The notes under the pieces were generated by a model, which was not told where the DNA came from, made no database searches, and saw nothing but the letters and a program-made list of their open reading frames with translations. Source: Roseiarcus sp050015935 (lineage in GTDB: Bacteria; Pseudomonadota; Alphaproteobacteria; Rhizobiales; Beijerinckiaceae). Taken from it: 64,000 nt of DNA. How positions within the stretch are numbered: the first letter of the stretch is position 1; each line of letters begins with the position of its first letter. Shown here in pieces: positions 16,446-24,614 of this stretch. Where the stretch lies: contig JBEKAL010000001.1 in the NCBI GenBank assembly GCA_050015935.1, positions 1-64,000 on the forward strand, given 5' to 3'. The translations under genes and the position numbers were made by a program.

Positions 16446-18247
16446 GAGGCCACCGGCTGGATGCAGTCGGAGGGGCACACCTGCGCGCACAGCGTGCAGC
16501 CGATGCAGGTTCCCTGATCGATCTCAACCTTGTGGCGCCCTTCGTGCCATTCACCGGACCAGACGATCGCGGGGCAGCCGAGATTCATGCAGGACTGGCA
16601 GGCGACGCAGCCCGCCGGCGCGACCGCGAGCGGCGAGCCCTTGATCTTCACGGGATCGAGCACGCAGGGGCGCTCGGAGATCACCACCGAGACGCCCTTG
16701 TGGCCGATCGCCTCGCGCAACGTTTGGTACATATGGCCGACTTCGTATGGGTCGACCCTCATGACCCAGTCGACGCCGACGGCGCGGCAAATCGCTTCGT
16801 AATCGACCTTGTGAGTCGGTTCGCCGCGCAACGTGCGGCCGGTGCCCGGATGGTCCTGGCCGCCGGTCATCGCCGTAATCGAATTGTCGAGAATGACGAC
16901 GGTGATGTCGGCCTTGTTGTAGACGGCGTCGATGAGCGGCGGGATGCCCGAATGCAGAAACGTCGAATCGCCGATCGTCGCCACGACCGGCTTTTTTTCG
17001 CCGGCGGCCGCCATGCCGACGGCGTTGGCGATGCTCGCGCCCATGCACACGGTGGTGTCGATCGAGCGCAACGGCTCCACCGCCGCGAGCGTATAGCAGC
17101 CGATGTCGCCCGCGACTCGCGCCTCGAGGCCGCGCAACGCCAGATAGGTCGCCGTGTGCGGGCAGCCCGGACACAGCACGGGCGGCCGCGCCATCGGTTC
17201 GATGTCGAGCGAAATGGGCGCCGGCGCGGCTTCCGCGACTCCCGCGGTCGCGAGGCCGGCGCGCACGAGTTCAGGCGACAGCTCGCCGAAGCGCGGAAAA
17301 TGCTCCTTGCCTTCCGCTGCGAGTCCCATCGCGCGAATTTCCTTTTCCAGCGCCGGCTCGAGTTCCTCCACGACCAGCAGGCGGTCGACGGACTTGGCAA
17401 AATCGCGAATGACCCCTTCGGGCAGCGGATAGGCCGCGCCGAGCTTCAAGATCGAGGCGTTCGGAGCGACCTCTTTGACATAGAGATAGGCCGTCGAGCC
17501 GGTGACGATGCCGAAACGGGAGTCGCCCCTTTCCCATCGGGTCAGCGGCGAGGTTTCGAGGTAGCGGGCGATCTTGGCCTCGCGCTCGATGACCTTGGGA
17601 TGCAGGCGGCGCGCGTTGGCCGGAATGGTCACGGTCCTGTTCGGCTCGTCGACAAAGCCCCTGGCGGCCACGGCCTTGCGCGGGCCGACGCGCACGGCGC
17701 TGCGCGTATGCGAAAGGCGGGTGGTCGAGCGCACGATCACCGGCGTGCCGAAGGCCTCGGAAATTTCGAAGGCGAGCTTGGTGAAATCGTGAGCCTCCTG
17801 CGCGTCGGACGGCTCGAGAACCGGCACGCCGGCGAAGCGCGCGAACAGGCGCGTGTCCTGCTCGTTCTGCGAGGAATGAAGGCCCGGGTCGTCGCACACG
17901 ACGAGCACTAGGCCGGCGTGCGCGCCGATGTACGACAGCGACATCAAGGAATCGCCGGCCACGTTGAGGCCGACGTGCTTCATCGCGGCCAAGGCGCGAA
18001 CGCCGGAAAGGGCGGCGCCGAACGCCACGTCGAGCGCCACTTTCTCGTTGGTCGACCATTCCGCATAGACCTCGCTCGCGGGATAGCCGCTTAGGGTCTC
18101 GAGGATTTCGGTCGACGGCGTGCCGGGATAAGCCGCGGCGACGCTGACGCCCGCTTCCCAGGCGCCGCGCGCGATCGCTTCGTTGCCCATCAGCGGCAAG
18201 ATCTCCGTCGCCGCTTCGGGTTTTACGATCCGGACTCGTTGGTTCAT
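16442..18247 (-). CDS. iorA: Indolepyruvate:ferredoxin oxidoreductase alpha subunit IorA
   Basis: A 601-residue protein combining the pyrimidine-binding domain (AYPGTPSTEILE near the start), the TPP domain (CPGCPHTATYLAL, GDIGCYTL, GDSTFLHSGIPPL) and a C-terminal pair of iron-sulfur motifs (CVACQSCMNLGCP and CIGCTLCAQVCP). With IorB it converts indole-, phenyl- or hydroxyphenylpyruvate plus CoA to aryl-acetyl-CoA and reduced ferredoxin. It is oxygen-sensitive chemistry in known examples. It is the first gene of the operon; a divergent arylacetate-CoA ligase lies 300 bases away. Confidence 0.93.
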   Translation of the reverse strand: MNQRVRIVKPEAATEILPLMGNEAIARGAWEAGVSVAAAYPGTPSTEILETLSGYPASEVYAEWSTNEKVALDVAFGAALSGVRALAAMKHVGLNVAGDSLMSLSYIGAHAGLVLVVCDDPGLHSSQNEQDTRLFARFAGVPVLEPSDAQEAHDFTKLAFEISEAFGTPVIVRSTTRLSHTRSAVRVGPRKAVAARGFVDEPNRTVTIPANARRLHPKVIEREAKIARYLETSPLTRWERGDSRFGIVTGSTAYLYVKEVAPNASILKLGAAYPLPEGVIRDFAKSVDRLLVVEELEPALEKEIRAMGLAAEGKEHFPRFGELSPELVRAGLATAGVAEAAPAPISLDIEPMARPPVLCPGCPHTATYLALRGLEARVAGDIGCYTLAAVEPLRSIDTTVCMGASIANAVGMAAAGEKKPVVATIGDSTFLHSGIPPLIDAVYNKADITVVILDNSITAMTGGQDHPGTGRTLRGEPTHKVDYEAICRAVGVDWVMRVDPYEVGHMYQTLREAIGHKGVSVVISERPCVLDPVKIKGSPLAVAPAGCVACQSCMNLGCPAIVWSGEWHEGRHKVEIDQGTCIGCTLCAQVCPSDCIQPVAS

Positions 18248-18547
18248 CGCGGCCTCGATGTTCTCAAGCGCCCTGGTCTTTGCGCCACTTTTATGCCGCC
18301 GCGCAATGAGATTTCGCGCCGTAGCGAACGAAAAACTCCGGGCGACGATGCTTTCTCGTCCCGGCGACGACCCTACGGCGTCGGGCGGAGGCTGCCCAAT
18401 TCATTGTCGCCGCAAATTGACATCGGTCAAAAACAACCGACGGCGACGCGCTAACGCCAACCTATTGACCGCCGCCGAAGTCGCGAGGAGCGGCGGAAGG
18501 GCTGCGCCCGCCGGCGATAAGGGTTGCGGAAGGTGGGGAGCCTCGTG
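18248..18547. other. Divergent regulatory region iorA / paaK
   Basis: 300 bases between iorA and the ligase gene. It is moderately A/T-richer around 18300-18470 and should contain both promoters. I found no clear operator; GGGAG at about 18536-18540 is the ligase ribosome site. Confidence 0.5.
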
Positions 18548-19855
18548 ATGGGCCAAGATTCGCAACCGAACGGGCTGGAGCCCATCGAAACAGCCTCGCA
18601 GGACGAACTGACCGCTCTGCAGACGGCGCGTCTACAGTGGACGCTGAGCCGCGTCTACGAGAAAGTTCCCTATTATCGGGCCAAATTCGACGCCGCCGGC
18701 GTGCATCCGAGCGACCTGAAGAGCTTATCGGATCTGGCGAAGTTCCCCTTCACCACCAAACAGGACCTGCGCGAGAATTATCCCTTCGGCCTCCTGGCGA
18801 TGCCGCAGGAGCAAATTGCGCGCGTTCACGCGTCCTCGGGCACGACCGGGCGTCCGACGGTGGGCGTCTATTCCAAGCGCGATCTCGACATGTGGGCGGA
18901 CGTCATGGCGCGCTCGATGCGGGCGGCCGGCTGCCGGCCCGGCATGATGGTCCACAACGCCTATGGCTATGGCTTGTTCACCGGCGGCCTCGGCGCCCAT
19001 GACGGCGCCGAGCGGCTGGGCTGTACGGTGGTGCCGGTGTCCGGCGGCATGACCGAGCGTCAGGCGCAGCTCATCGCCGACTTCAAGCCGGACGTCGTGA
19101 TGTCGACGCCTTCCTACATGCTGGCCATTCTCGACGAGATGCGACGCTCGGGCGTCAACCCGCGCGAGTGCAGCCTCAAGATCGGCATATTTGGCGCCGA
19201 GCCCTGGACCAACGCCATGCGCCAGGAGCTGGAGAGCGAGCTCGACATCGACGCGCTCGACATTTACGGCCTGACGGAAGTGATCGGTCCGGGCGTCGCC
19301 AGCGAATGCGTGGAGACCAAGGACGGCCCGACCGTGTGGGAGGACCATTTCTACCCCGAGATCGTCGATCCCGTGACCGGCGCGCTCCTCGCCGACGGCG
19401 AGCACGGCGAACTCGTGCTGACCTCGCTGACCAAGGAGGCGATGCCGATCGTCCGCTACCGCACGCGCGACCTGTCCCGCCTGCTGCCGGGAACCGCCCG
19501 CGTCATGCGCAGGATGGAGAAGATCAGCGGCCGCTCGGACGACATGATCATCCTGCGCGGCGTCAACGTGTTCCCGAGCCAAATCGAGGAGCAGATCCTC
19601 AAGTGCCGGGGCCTCGCGCCGCATTACGTCATCGAACTCGGCCGCGACGGCCGGCTCGACACCATGAGCGTCCTGGTCGAGGCGCGCCCCGACGCGGTCG
19701 ACGCGGCGGCGCGCGCGCAGCAGTCCAAGGAGCTGATCCACCACGTCAAGGCGGTGGTCGGCGTGACGGTGCGCGTCAACGTAGTCGATCCCGGCGTCAT
19801 CGATCGCTCGAACGGCAAGGCCAAGCGCGTGCTGGACATGCGGCCCAAGGACTAG
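18548..19855 (+). CDS. paaK: Phenylacetate-CoA ligase (PaaK family)
   Basis: A 435-residue AMP-forming ligase that activates phenylacetate or a related arylacetate with ATP and CoA. Visible are the phosphate loop SSGTTGRP at about 96-103, YGLTEV in the adenylation core, RYRTRDLSRLLPG, and the hinge/C-domain ISGRSDDMIILRGVNVFPSQIEE. Length matches PaaK. The start at 18548 follows GGGAG at seven bases. Divergent pairing with the IOR operon suggests joint handling of aromatic amino-acid carbon: IOR forms aryl-acetyl-CoA, while the ligase recovers free arylacetate. Confidence 0.93.
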   Translation: MGQDSQPNGLEPIETASQDELTALQTARLQWTLSRVYEKVPYYRAKFDAAGVHPSDLKSLSDLAKFPFTTKQDLRENYPFGLLAMPQEQIARVHASSGTTGRPTVGVYSKRDLDMWADVMARSMRAAGCRPGMMVHNAYGYGLFTGGLGAHDGAERLGCTVVPVSGGMTERQAQLIADFKPDVVMSTPSYMLAILDEMRRSGVNPRECSLKIGIFGAEPWTNAMRQELESELDIDALDIYGLTEVIGPGVASECVETKDGPTVWEDHFYPEIVDPVTGALLADGEHGELVLTSLTKEAMPIVRYRTRDLSRLLPGTARVMRRMEKISGRSDDMIILRGVNVFPSQIEEQILKCRGLAPHYVIELGRDGRLDTMSVLVEARPDAVDAAARAQQSKELIHHVKAVVGVTVRVNVVDPGVIDRSNGKAKRVLDMRPKD

Positions 19856-19865
19856 CGAGCGCATC

Positions 19866-19891
19866 CCTTCTCCCCGCGCGCGGGGAGAAGG
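19866..19891. terminator. GC-rich hairpin after paaK
   Basis: CCTTCTCCCCG (19866-19876) pairs perfectly over 11 bp with CGGGGAGAAGG (19881-19891), loop CGCG, ten bases after the stop. No T-tract follows. It may be a rhizobial dispersed palindrome used as a terminator. Confidence 0.55.
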
Positions 19892-20070
19892 TTAGCATGA
19901 GGGGCGAGGCGATGTGCCGCAACGTCGCGGCCAGCGACCCGGCCCCTTGCATGTTCGCTTTGGCCGAATCTGCGAAGATTTCGAGCTGACGCTCGGAAGA
20001 TGCGGATATACGGGGAAATTTACGGGGCCAGGACGCATTGCATCATTGGCGGCGCCAGCTTGACAGCGAG

Positions 20071-20250
20071 CGCCGTCTTTCCTCATGGAAGCCTCTTGTT
20101 TCCGAGGTTTTGACGCTGTCAATGGCGCGCGCATAGCCCGTCGAAAGACGGGCGTCTGTCGACGCCCTATGCGCGCGCCGCCTTCGGCGGTCGAAGACCG
20201 TTGACAGCGTCAAAACTTCGGAAGTTCATGCTTCCATGAGGTCGACGGCG
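20071..20250. repeat. Long structured hairpin repeat, copy B
   Basis: An inverted repeat with arms of about 55 bp: CGCCGTC and CCTCATGGAAGC pair at the outside, then TTCCGA and a 16-bp perfect block (GTTTTGACGCTGTCAA), interrupted by small mismatches. The core has a perfect 13-bp stem (GGCGCGCGCATAG/CTATGCGCGCGCC) enclosing GCCCGTC-GAAA-GACGGGC. An alternative GGGCGTC-TGTC-GACGCCC pairing overlaps it. Beside it is a CCGC/GCGG hairpin with a TTCG loop. Core words are shared with copy A (222-417), the inner arms are not. Confidence 0.8.
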
Positions 20251-20363
20251 TGGTGTGCGTCGGCGAGAGGCGGAGCGGCTCCAGTCGCGAAAGGTTGGCG
20301 CCGACTGCGGATGATCGCGAAATTGCGTAGTTCGTATGCTCTCCCCGTAATCAATTTGGCAGT

Positions 20364-21239
20364 CTAGCGGCTATGCTTTGCATTATCACGCTGGATGTTG
20401 TTCATCTCCCAGCGTGCGTTATCAAGCGTGCCATCGGGCATAATGTAGTGAATTGGCCGCGCTCTGATTACCTCAAATCCCGCGATAGCCTCGCCCTCCT
20501 TCCCGGAAACGTTCGGGCCGCCGAATATGACTCCGGCAGGCATATACGATCTAATTAAATTGGTCTCGACGATTGTGATAACGGGGCCGCCGCTCATACC
20601 TCCGAAGTTGAAGTTTTCGGGCGGTGTCGAGTCGCCAAAAGCGAGGACGAACATGTCGCGCTCAAGCTGGATAGATAGCCCGTCCTCGTGCACGCTCGTG
20701 GCTGCGCCAGTTGCGGCGATGACTCCAAAGCTGATTTGGCGAGGAGCCAAAACGCGACGCTCTTTGCCTGGAAATCCTGCGTAAGCGACTCCTCTACCTC
20801 GGAGGGGGAGAATGGGGGGCCACTCCTTTTGGTATCCGGTCAGAATGGAATGGCCTACCTGTTTCACCTCGTCCTCAGAAAACCGAAACGTCGCGATATC
20901 AAGGTCAGGGTTGCCATCGATAATTCGTTCATTGAGTTTGATCTCGATTACGCGGCCCTCGCCGCCGACGAAACAGCCTACGAAGGCGTCTGATTGGCAA
21001 TCGTGGAAACATTCAGTGACGACATGCGCTGCGGTGACTCCGAATACGCCTTGACCCGCGTCAAGAAAGAAGGTGGTGCCGTTCTTAAGGAATTCGCCTT
21101 CGTCGGTCCGCAATACCCAGAATATCGGCGCTGCAAACAAGGCGACAAGCTCGACTTCCGCCTTCCTAAGGCCGGCGGCGACAAGGCGCTTGGCTTCCTC
21201 CCTAGTTTCTTCGCTTGGCGCAGCGCCGAGGGGGATCAT
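20364..21239 (-). CDS. Trypsin-like serine peptidase (orphan)
   Basis: A 291-residue protein with a chymotrypsin-fold catalytic layout: His72 in VTAAHVV, Asp in PDLDIATF (about 112-114) and Ser216 in GMSGGPV. There is no signal peptide, so it is probably cytoplasmic. The flanking 40 N-terminal residues are helical. Substrate unknown; cytoplasmic orphan trypsin-like proteins are often accessory or defence-linked, which is only a possibility here. It is more A/T-rich than its neighbours. A 12-bp palindrome lies 20 bases upstream of its start. Confidence 0.78.
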   Translation of the reverse strand: MIPLGAAPSEETREEAKRLVAAGLRKAEVELVALFAAPIFWVLRTDEGEFLKNGTTFFLDAGQGVFGVTAAHVVTECFHDCQSDAFVGCFVGGEGRVIEIKLNERIIDGNPDLDIATFRFSEDEVKQVGHSILTGYQKEWPPILPLRGRGVAYAGFPGKERRVLAPRQISFGVIAATGAATSVHEDGLSIQLERDMFVLAFGDSTPPENFNFGGMSGGPVITIVETNLIRSYMPAGVIFGGPNVSGKEGEAIAGFEVIRARPIHYIMPDGTLDNARWEMNNIQRDNAKHSR

Positions 21240-21259
21240 TCGCTAGCTCCGATTACGGG

Positions 21260-21271
21260 ACCCCTAGGGGT
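21260..21271. promoter_or_regulatory. 12-bp perfect palindrome upstream of the protease gene
   Basis: ACCCCTAGGGGT is perfectly symmetrical and lies between the PD-(D/E)XK gene and the protease gene, 20 bases before the latter's ATG. It could be an operator; no dedicated regulator is adjacent. Confidence 0.35.
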
Positions 21272-21300
21272 ATAGTGACAGCTTGCCTACCCCAAGTCCC

Positions 21301-22206
21301 TTACGCCGCCGTCGTCGCGCCAAGCCCCAGTTGCTCCAGCGCCAGCGCGAGCTGCCGATAGATCGGCGCCGGGGCGATCGCGCGCGGCGGCATGTGGCCC
21401 TCGGCTTCCGCCGCCTGGGCGAGCCGCAACAGCACGCCTTTGGCGTCGGCCTCGGGAATGCCGACCTTGGCGCCGCGGTAATTGCTGAGCATCGCCTCGA
21501 TCGCCTTCGGCAGGCGCTTGGCGTCGATCTCGCCGCTCGCGAGCCGATAGGGCAGCTTCCACGTCGCCGGCCGGCTGGCGTCGGGCGCGTAGGCGAAACA
21601 TTGCGCCGGCAGTTTGTACTTGGGGTGAAGAAGCGCCTCGGCGCCCGCGGCGTCGCCGGCCGCGGCGGGCCGCTCCTCGGGCGCGATCGGCGCGTCGATC
21701 GCCGGCGCGTCGCACGGGCGATAGACGCCGTGGACGCTGAGCCACCACAGGCTCCGTGGCGGCGGAGCGGCCGCAAGGTCGACGAGAACGCGATCCGTCA
21801 GTCCTCCCGCGGCGATGTCGGCGGCGTAGAGGAAACGGCCGTCCGTCGCGGCGACCGTCCGGATCTTCTGTTCGTCGGCGTAGCGCTGCGCCTGCGCGAC
21901 GGCGGCGTCCAAGGCGCGCCGGCCCGGCCACAACGCGCCCGGCCGCTTCACTTCGACGACCAGGTACTTGAGAAGGTTGCGGGTGATGACGATGTCGGCG
22001 TAGCCGACCTGGTACATGAGGTCGCCCTTCTCCCAATCGAGGACCTCGGTGAACAGGTCCTCGACGATGGCCTCGGCGACCTTCTCGCTCTCGTTTCCGT
22101 GCCGCAGACGATCCGCGTGCGTCGCCCGGAACGCCGGCCACGCCGCTTCGATCCGCTCGATGCAGCGCCGATAGGATGCGAGCGATTGAACGGCTTGGGG
22201 TTCCAT
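21301..22206 (-). CDS. HsdR N-terminal-like protein with PD-(D/E)XK fold
   Basis: A 301-residue protein. The first 100 residues resemble the type I restriction HsdR N-terminal domain: a helical EAIVEDLFTEVL segment (about 46-57), Asp71 in YADIV and Glu85-x-Lys87 in VVEVKRP, the usual PD-(D/E)XK metal site. No helicase motor or methylase accompanies it, so it is not a complete restriction system. The C-terminal 130 residues are unassigned. It is as GC-rich as the core genome. The protease gene follows 61 bases downstream on the same strand. Confidence 0.75.
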   Translation of the reverse strand: MEPQAVQSLASYRRCIERIEAAWPAFRATHADRLRHGNESEKVAEAIVEDLFTEVLDWEKGDLMYQVGYADIVITRNLLKYLVVEVKRPGALWPGRRALDAAVAQAQRYADEQKIRTVAATDGRFLYAADIAAGGLTDRVLVDLAAAPPPRSLWWLSVHGVYRPCDAPAIDAPIAPEERPAAAGDAAGAEALLHPKYKLPAQCFAYAPDASRPATWKLPYRLASGEIDAKRLPKAIEAMLSNYRGAKVGIPEADAKGVLLRLAQAAEAEGHMPPRAIAPAPIYRQLALALEQLGLGATTAA

Positions 22207-22337
22207 GGCCCGATCGCGCCCCGCAGTCCGACGGTGAAGCGCCGTGACCGCCGGGAATCACGGCGGCGGCCAACTTACCCCGTTATTGCCCGCCGTTGAA
22301 CTCGAAATGGGGCTTACGCCAACTCCGGTTGAGAGCG

Positions 22338-22371
22338 CAATTCAATGACCAATTACGCCAATTGCCAATTA
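22338..22371. promoter_or_regulatory. Cluster of CAATT/CCAATT words
   Basis: Four CAATT-containing words lie within 34 bases (CAATT at 22338, CCAATT at 22349, 22359 and 22366), just past the moaE stop and upstream of the PD-(D/E)XK gene. Spacings of 10 and 7 bases could reflect a clustered protein-binding site or a simple repeat. Confidence 0.25.
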
Positions 22372-22387
22372 GGCCGAGCGAGGCGCG

Positions 22388-22855
22388 TCACGATCGATCG
22401 GCGGCGCGCCAGCGCGCCGCCGCGCGATCGTCGCTCGCCTCGGCTTCGACCCATGGCTCGAGCGCGCCGTCGCGCAAGCGCGCGCGCTTCCAGAACGGCG
22501 CCTGGGTCTTGAGATAGTCCATCAGCATTTCCGCCGCTTCGAAGGCGTGGCGGCGGCGCGCGGCGGCGACGGCGACGAGGACGATCCGCGCACCGGGCGC
22601 CAGCGTTCCATAGCGGTGGATCGCGGTGACGCCGAGGAGCGGCCAGCGCGCTTCGGCCGCGGCGACGACGCGCGCGATCTCGGCCTCGGCCATCCCGGGA
22701 TAATGCTCGATCTCGAGGGCCGCCAGACGCCCGCCCTCGTCGCGACAGAGGCCGACGAAGACCACCACCGCGCCGACGTCGACGCGCCCGGCGACGAGCG
22801 CGCGCGCCTCGGCCGCGGCGTCGAAATCTTGCGATTGGACGCGCGCGTTGCCCAT
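22388..22855 (-). CDS. moaE: Molybdopterin synthase catalytic subunit MoaE
   Basis: A 155-residue subunit that, with MoaD thiocarboxylate, converts cyclic pyranopterin monophosphate to molybdopterin. The characteristic GLCRDE, LEIEHYPGMAE, IHRYGTLAPG and the lysine-bearing DYLKTQAPFWK segment are all present. It lies directly after moaD with a 4-base gap, so the two synthase subunits are probably co-translated. The last 15 residues are Ala/Arg-rich. Confidence 0.93.
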   Translation of the reverse strand: MGNARVQSQDFDAAAEARALVAGRVDVGAVVVFVGLCRDEGGRLAALEIEHYPGMAEAEIARVVAAAEARWPLLGVTAIHRYGTLAPGARIVLVAVAAARRRHAFEAAEMLMDYLKTQAPFWKRARLRDGALEPWVEAEASDDRAAARWRAADRS

Positions 22856-22859
22856 CGAC

Positions 22860-23111
22860 TCAGCCGCCCGTCATCGGCGGAAAGAACGCGATCTCGCGCG
22901 CGCCCGCGATTCTCGCGTCATGCCCGACATGGGCGCGGTCGATCGCGGCGCGGATCACGCGGGGCCGCTCGAAAGCGTGGGCGTAGCCTTCGCCGCGAGC
23001 CGACAGCCACGCGATGAGCTCGCCGACCGTGGCGACCTCGGCCGGCGGATCGAGCTCCTCCTCGTTCTTGCCCACGCGTTCGCGCACCCAGGCGAAATAG
23101 AGCGCTTTCAT
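22860..23111 (-). CDS. moaD: Molybdopterin synthase sulfur carrier MoaD
   Basis: An 83-residue ubiquitin-like protein ending in Gly-Gly (PPMTGG), whose C-terminus is thiocarboxylated to donate sulfur. The family's hydrophobic pattern and AFFPPMTGG end are clear. It lies 6 bases after pgsA and 4 bases before moaE, forming a pgsA-moaD-moaE unit that I recall as common in Rhizobiales. Confidence 0.92.
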   Translation of the reverse strand: MKALYFAWVRERVGKNEEELDPPAEVATVGELIAWLSARGEGYAHAFERPRVIRAAIDRAHVGHDARIAGAREIAFFPPMTGG

Positions 23112-23117
23112 CGGCCC

Positions 23118-23711
23118 TCAATCGCTCCCGACATGGTCGTAACTCGCCTTCATATAATCCCAGCCGGTGTAGAGCGTCAGGATCGCCGCGATCCACAGAA
23201 GCACGATGCCGACGGTGATCGAGCCGGGCAGAACCGCTTCGCCCGCCGAGCCGGCGATGAGAAAGCCGATCGCGACCATCTGCGCCGTCGTCTTCCATTT
23301 GGCGACCGCGGTGACGGGAACGGGCACGCGCAACTCGGCCAAATACTCGCGCAGTCCCGAGACCAGGATTTCGCGGCAGAGAATGACGATCGCCGCCCAC
23401 AGCGAGGGGCCGGAAATGGCGCCGTCGGCGGTGAGCGCGAGCAACGCCGCGGCGACCAGCAATTTGTCGGCGATCGGGTCGAGCATGCGCCCGAGCGAGG
23501 ATTGCTGCGCCCAGACGCGCGCGAGATAGCCGTCGAAAAAATCGGTGATCGCCGCCGCCACGTAGATCGCCAGCGCCGTCCAGCGCGCCCAGGCGACCTC
23601 CGGCCACAACAGGAAGGCGACGACGAGCGGAACCGCCGCCACCCGAGCATAAGTGAGAAGGTTCGGCAGATTCCAGTTGCGGTTGCCGACGCGTGTGGGT
23701 GTATTGGCCAT
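23118..23711 (-). CDS. pgsA: CDP-diacylglycerol-glycerol-3-phosphate 3-phosphatidyltransferase PgsA
   Basis: A 197-residue integral membrane enzyme making phosphatidylglycerol phosphate from CDP-diacylglycerol and glycerol-3-phosphate. The CDP-alcohol phosphatidyltransferase motif D-x2-DG-x2-AR-x8-G-x3-D-x3-D is complete (DFFDGYLAR, then GRMLDPIAD). About six hydrophobic segments follow the family pattern. The start at 23711 (MANTPT) is used; 23729 (MSLGG) is an alternative with AAGG upstream. Confidence 0.93.
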   Translation of the reverse strand: MANTPTRVGNRNWNLPNLLTYARVAAVPLVVAFLLWPEVAWARWTALAIYVAAAITDFFDGYLARVWAQQSSLGRMLDPIADKLLVAAALLALTADGAISGPSLWAAIVILCREILVSGLREYLAELRVPVPVTAVAKWKTTAQMVAIGFLIAGSAGEAVLPGSITVGIVLLWIAAILTLYTGWDYMKASYDHVGSD

Positions 23712-23880
23712 TGGCCCGCCAAGAGACATTGAAGGCCGCCTTCCGTCAATAGACCCTTCTCGATCCTCGCGCTCGCGGCGTTTCGTCACTGGGAATATCT
23801 GGGGATGATCGCCTCGGCGACAACGGAAGCGACCCGAGTTGGTCTAATGTCGCATCCAGTCCGTTTGGGGGAGCCCCGCC

Positions 23881-24510
23881 ATGTCCAATGTCCACGTCGT
23901 CGATCATCCCCTGGTGCAGCACAAGCTGACGCTGATGCGCGACAAGACGGTCTCCACCAAGGGGTTTCGCCAGCTGCTCAACGAGATCGGCATGCTGCTG
24001 TGCTACGAAGTGACGCGCGATCTGCCGCTGGAAATGGTCGAGGTGGAGACGCCGCTGGCCAAGACGATGAAGCCGACCATCGCCGGCAAGAAGCTGGTGT
24101 TCGCGCCGATTCTGCGCGCCGGCGTCGGGTTTCTCGACGGCATGCTTGACCTGGTGCCGAGCGCGCGGGTCGCCCATATCGGCCTCTACCGCGACCCCAA
24201 GACGCTGAAGGCGGTCGAATATTATTTCAAGGCGCCCGTCGACGTCGCCGGTCGGCTGGTCATCGTCATGGACCCGATGCTCGCCACCGGCAATTCCGCG
24301 GTGGCCGCGATCGACCGCTTGAAGAGCCGCGGCGTCAAGGACATCCGCTTCGTCTGCCTGCTGGCGGCCCCGGAGGGCGTCGCGCGCCTCACCAAGGTCC
24401 ATCCCGACGTGGAGGTCTGGACCGCGGCGATCGACGAAAGGCTCAACGACCACGGTTATATCGTGCCGGGCCTGGGCGACGCGGGCGACCGGATGTTCGG
24501 GACGAAGTAG
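23881..24510 (+). CDS. upp: Uracil phosphoribosyltransferase
   Basis: A 209-residue enzyme converting uracil and PRPP to UMP in pyrimidine salvage. The PRPP-binding loop is VIVMDPMLATGNSA and the uracil-binding end is YIVPGLGDAGDR. Length and the opening HPLVQHKLTLMRD match the family. A strong GGGGGAG ribosome site precedes the ATG. It converges with pheA. Confidence 0.96.
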   Translation: MSNVHVVDHPLVQHKLTLMRDKTVSTKGFRQLLNEIGMLLCYEVTRDLPLEMVEVETPLAKTMKPTIAGKKLVFAPILRAGVGFLDGMLDLVPSARVAHIGLYRDPKTLKAVEYYFKAPVDVAGRLVIVMDPMLATGNSAVAAIDRLKSRGVKDIRFVCLLAAPEGVARLTKVHPDVEVWTAAIDERLNDHGYIVPGLGDAGDRMFGTK

Positions 24511-24592
24511 GCGCGTTTCCCGCCGGGGAGGCTCACCGGATCGCACATTTGGCCGCGCTGTCGCCAAGATGGGTGAACTTCGTAGCGCGGAG

Positions 24593-24614
24593 GCGAAGGG
24601 GCGCGCGCCTTCGC
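24593..24614. terminator. Hairpin between convergent upp and pheA
   Basis: GCGAAGG (24593-24599) pairs with CCTTCGC (24608-24614) around a GC-rich loop, overlapping the end of pheA. It could terminate transcription from both sides; no T-tract is seen. Confidence 0.4.

Larger units (their letters stand above)
19856..20363. other. Intergenic region with terminator-like hairpin and hairpin repeat B
   Basis: 508 bases between the convergent ligase and protease genes. It holds the hairpin at 19866-19891 and the long structured repeat at 20071-20250. The rest shows no gene. Confidence 0.6.
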
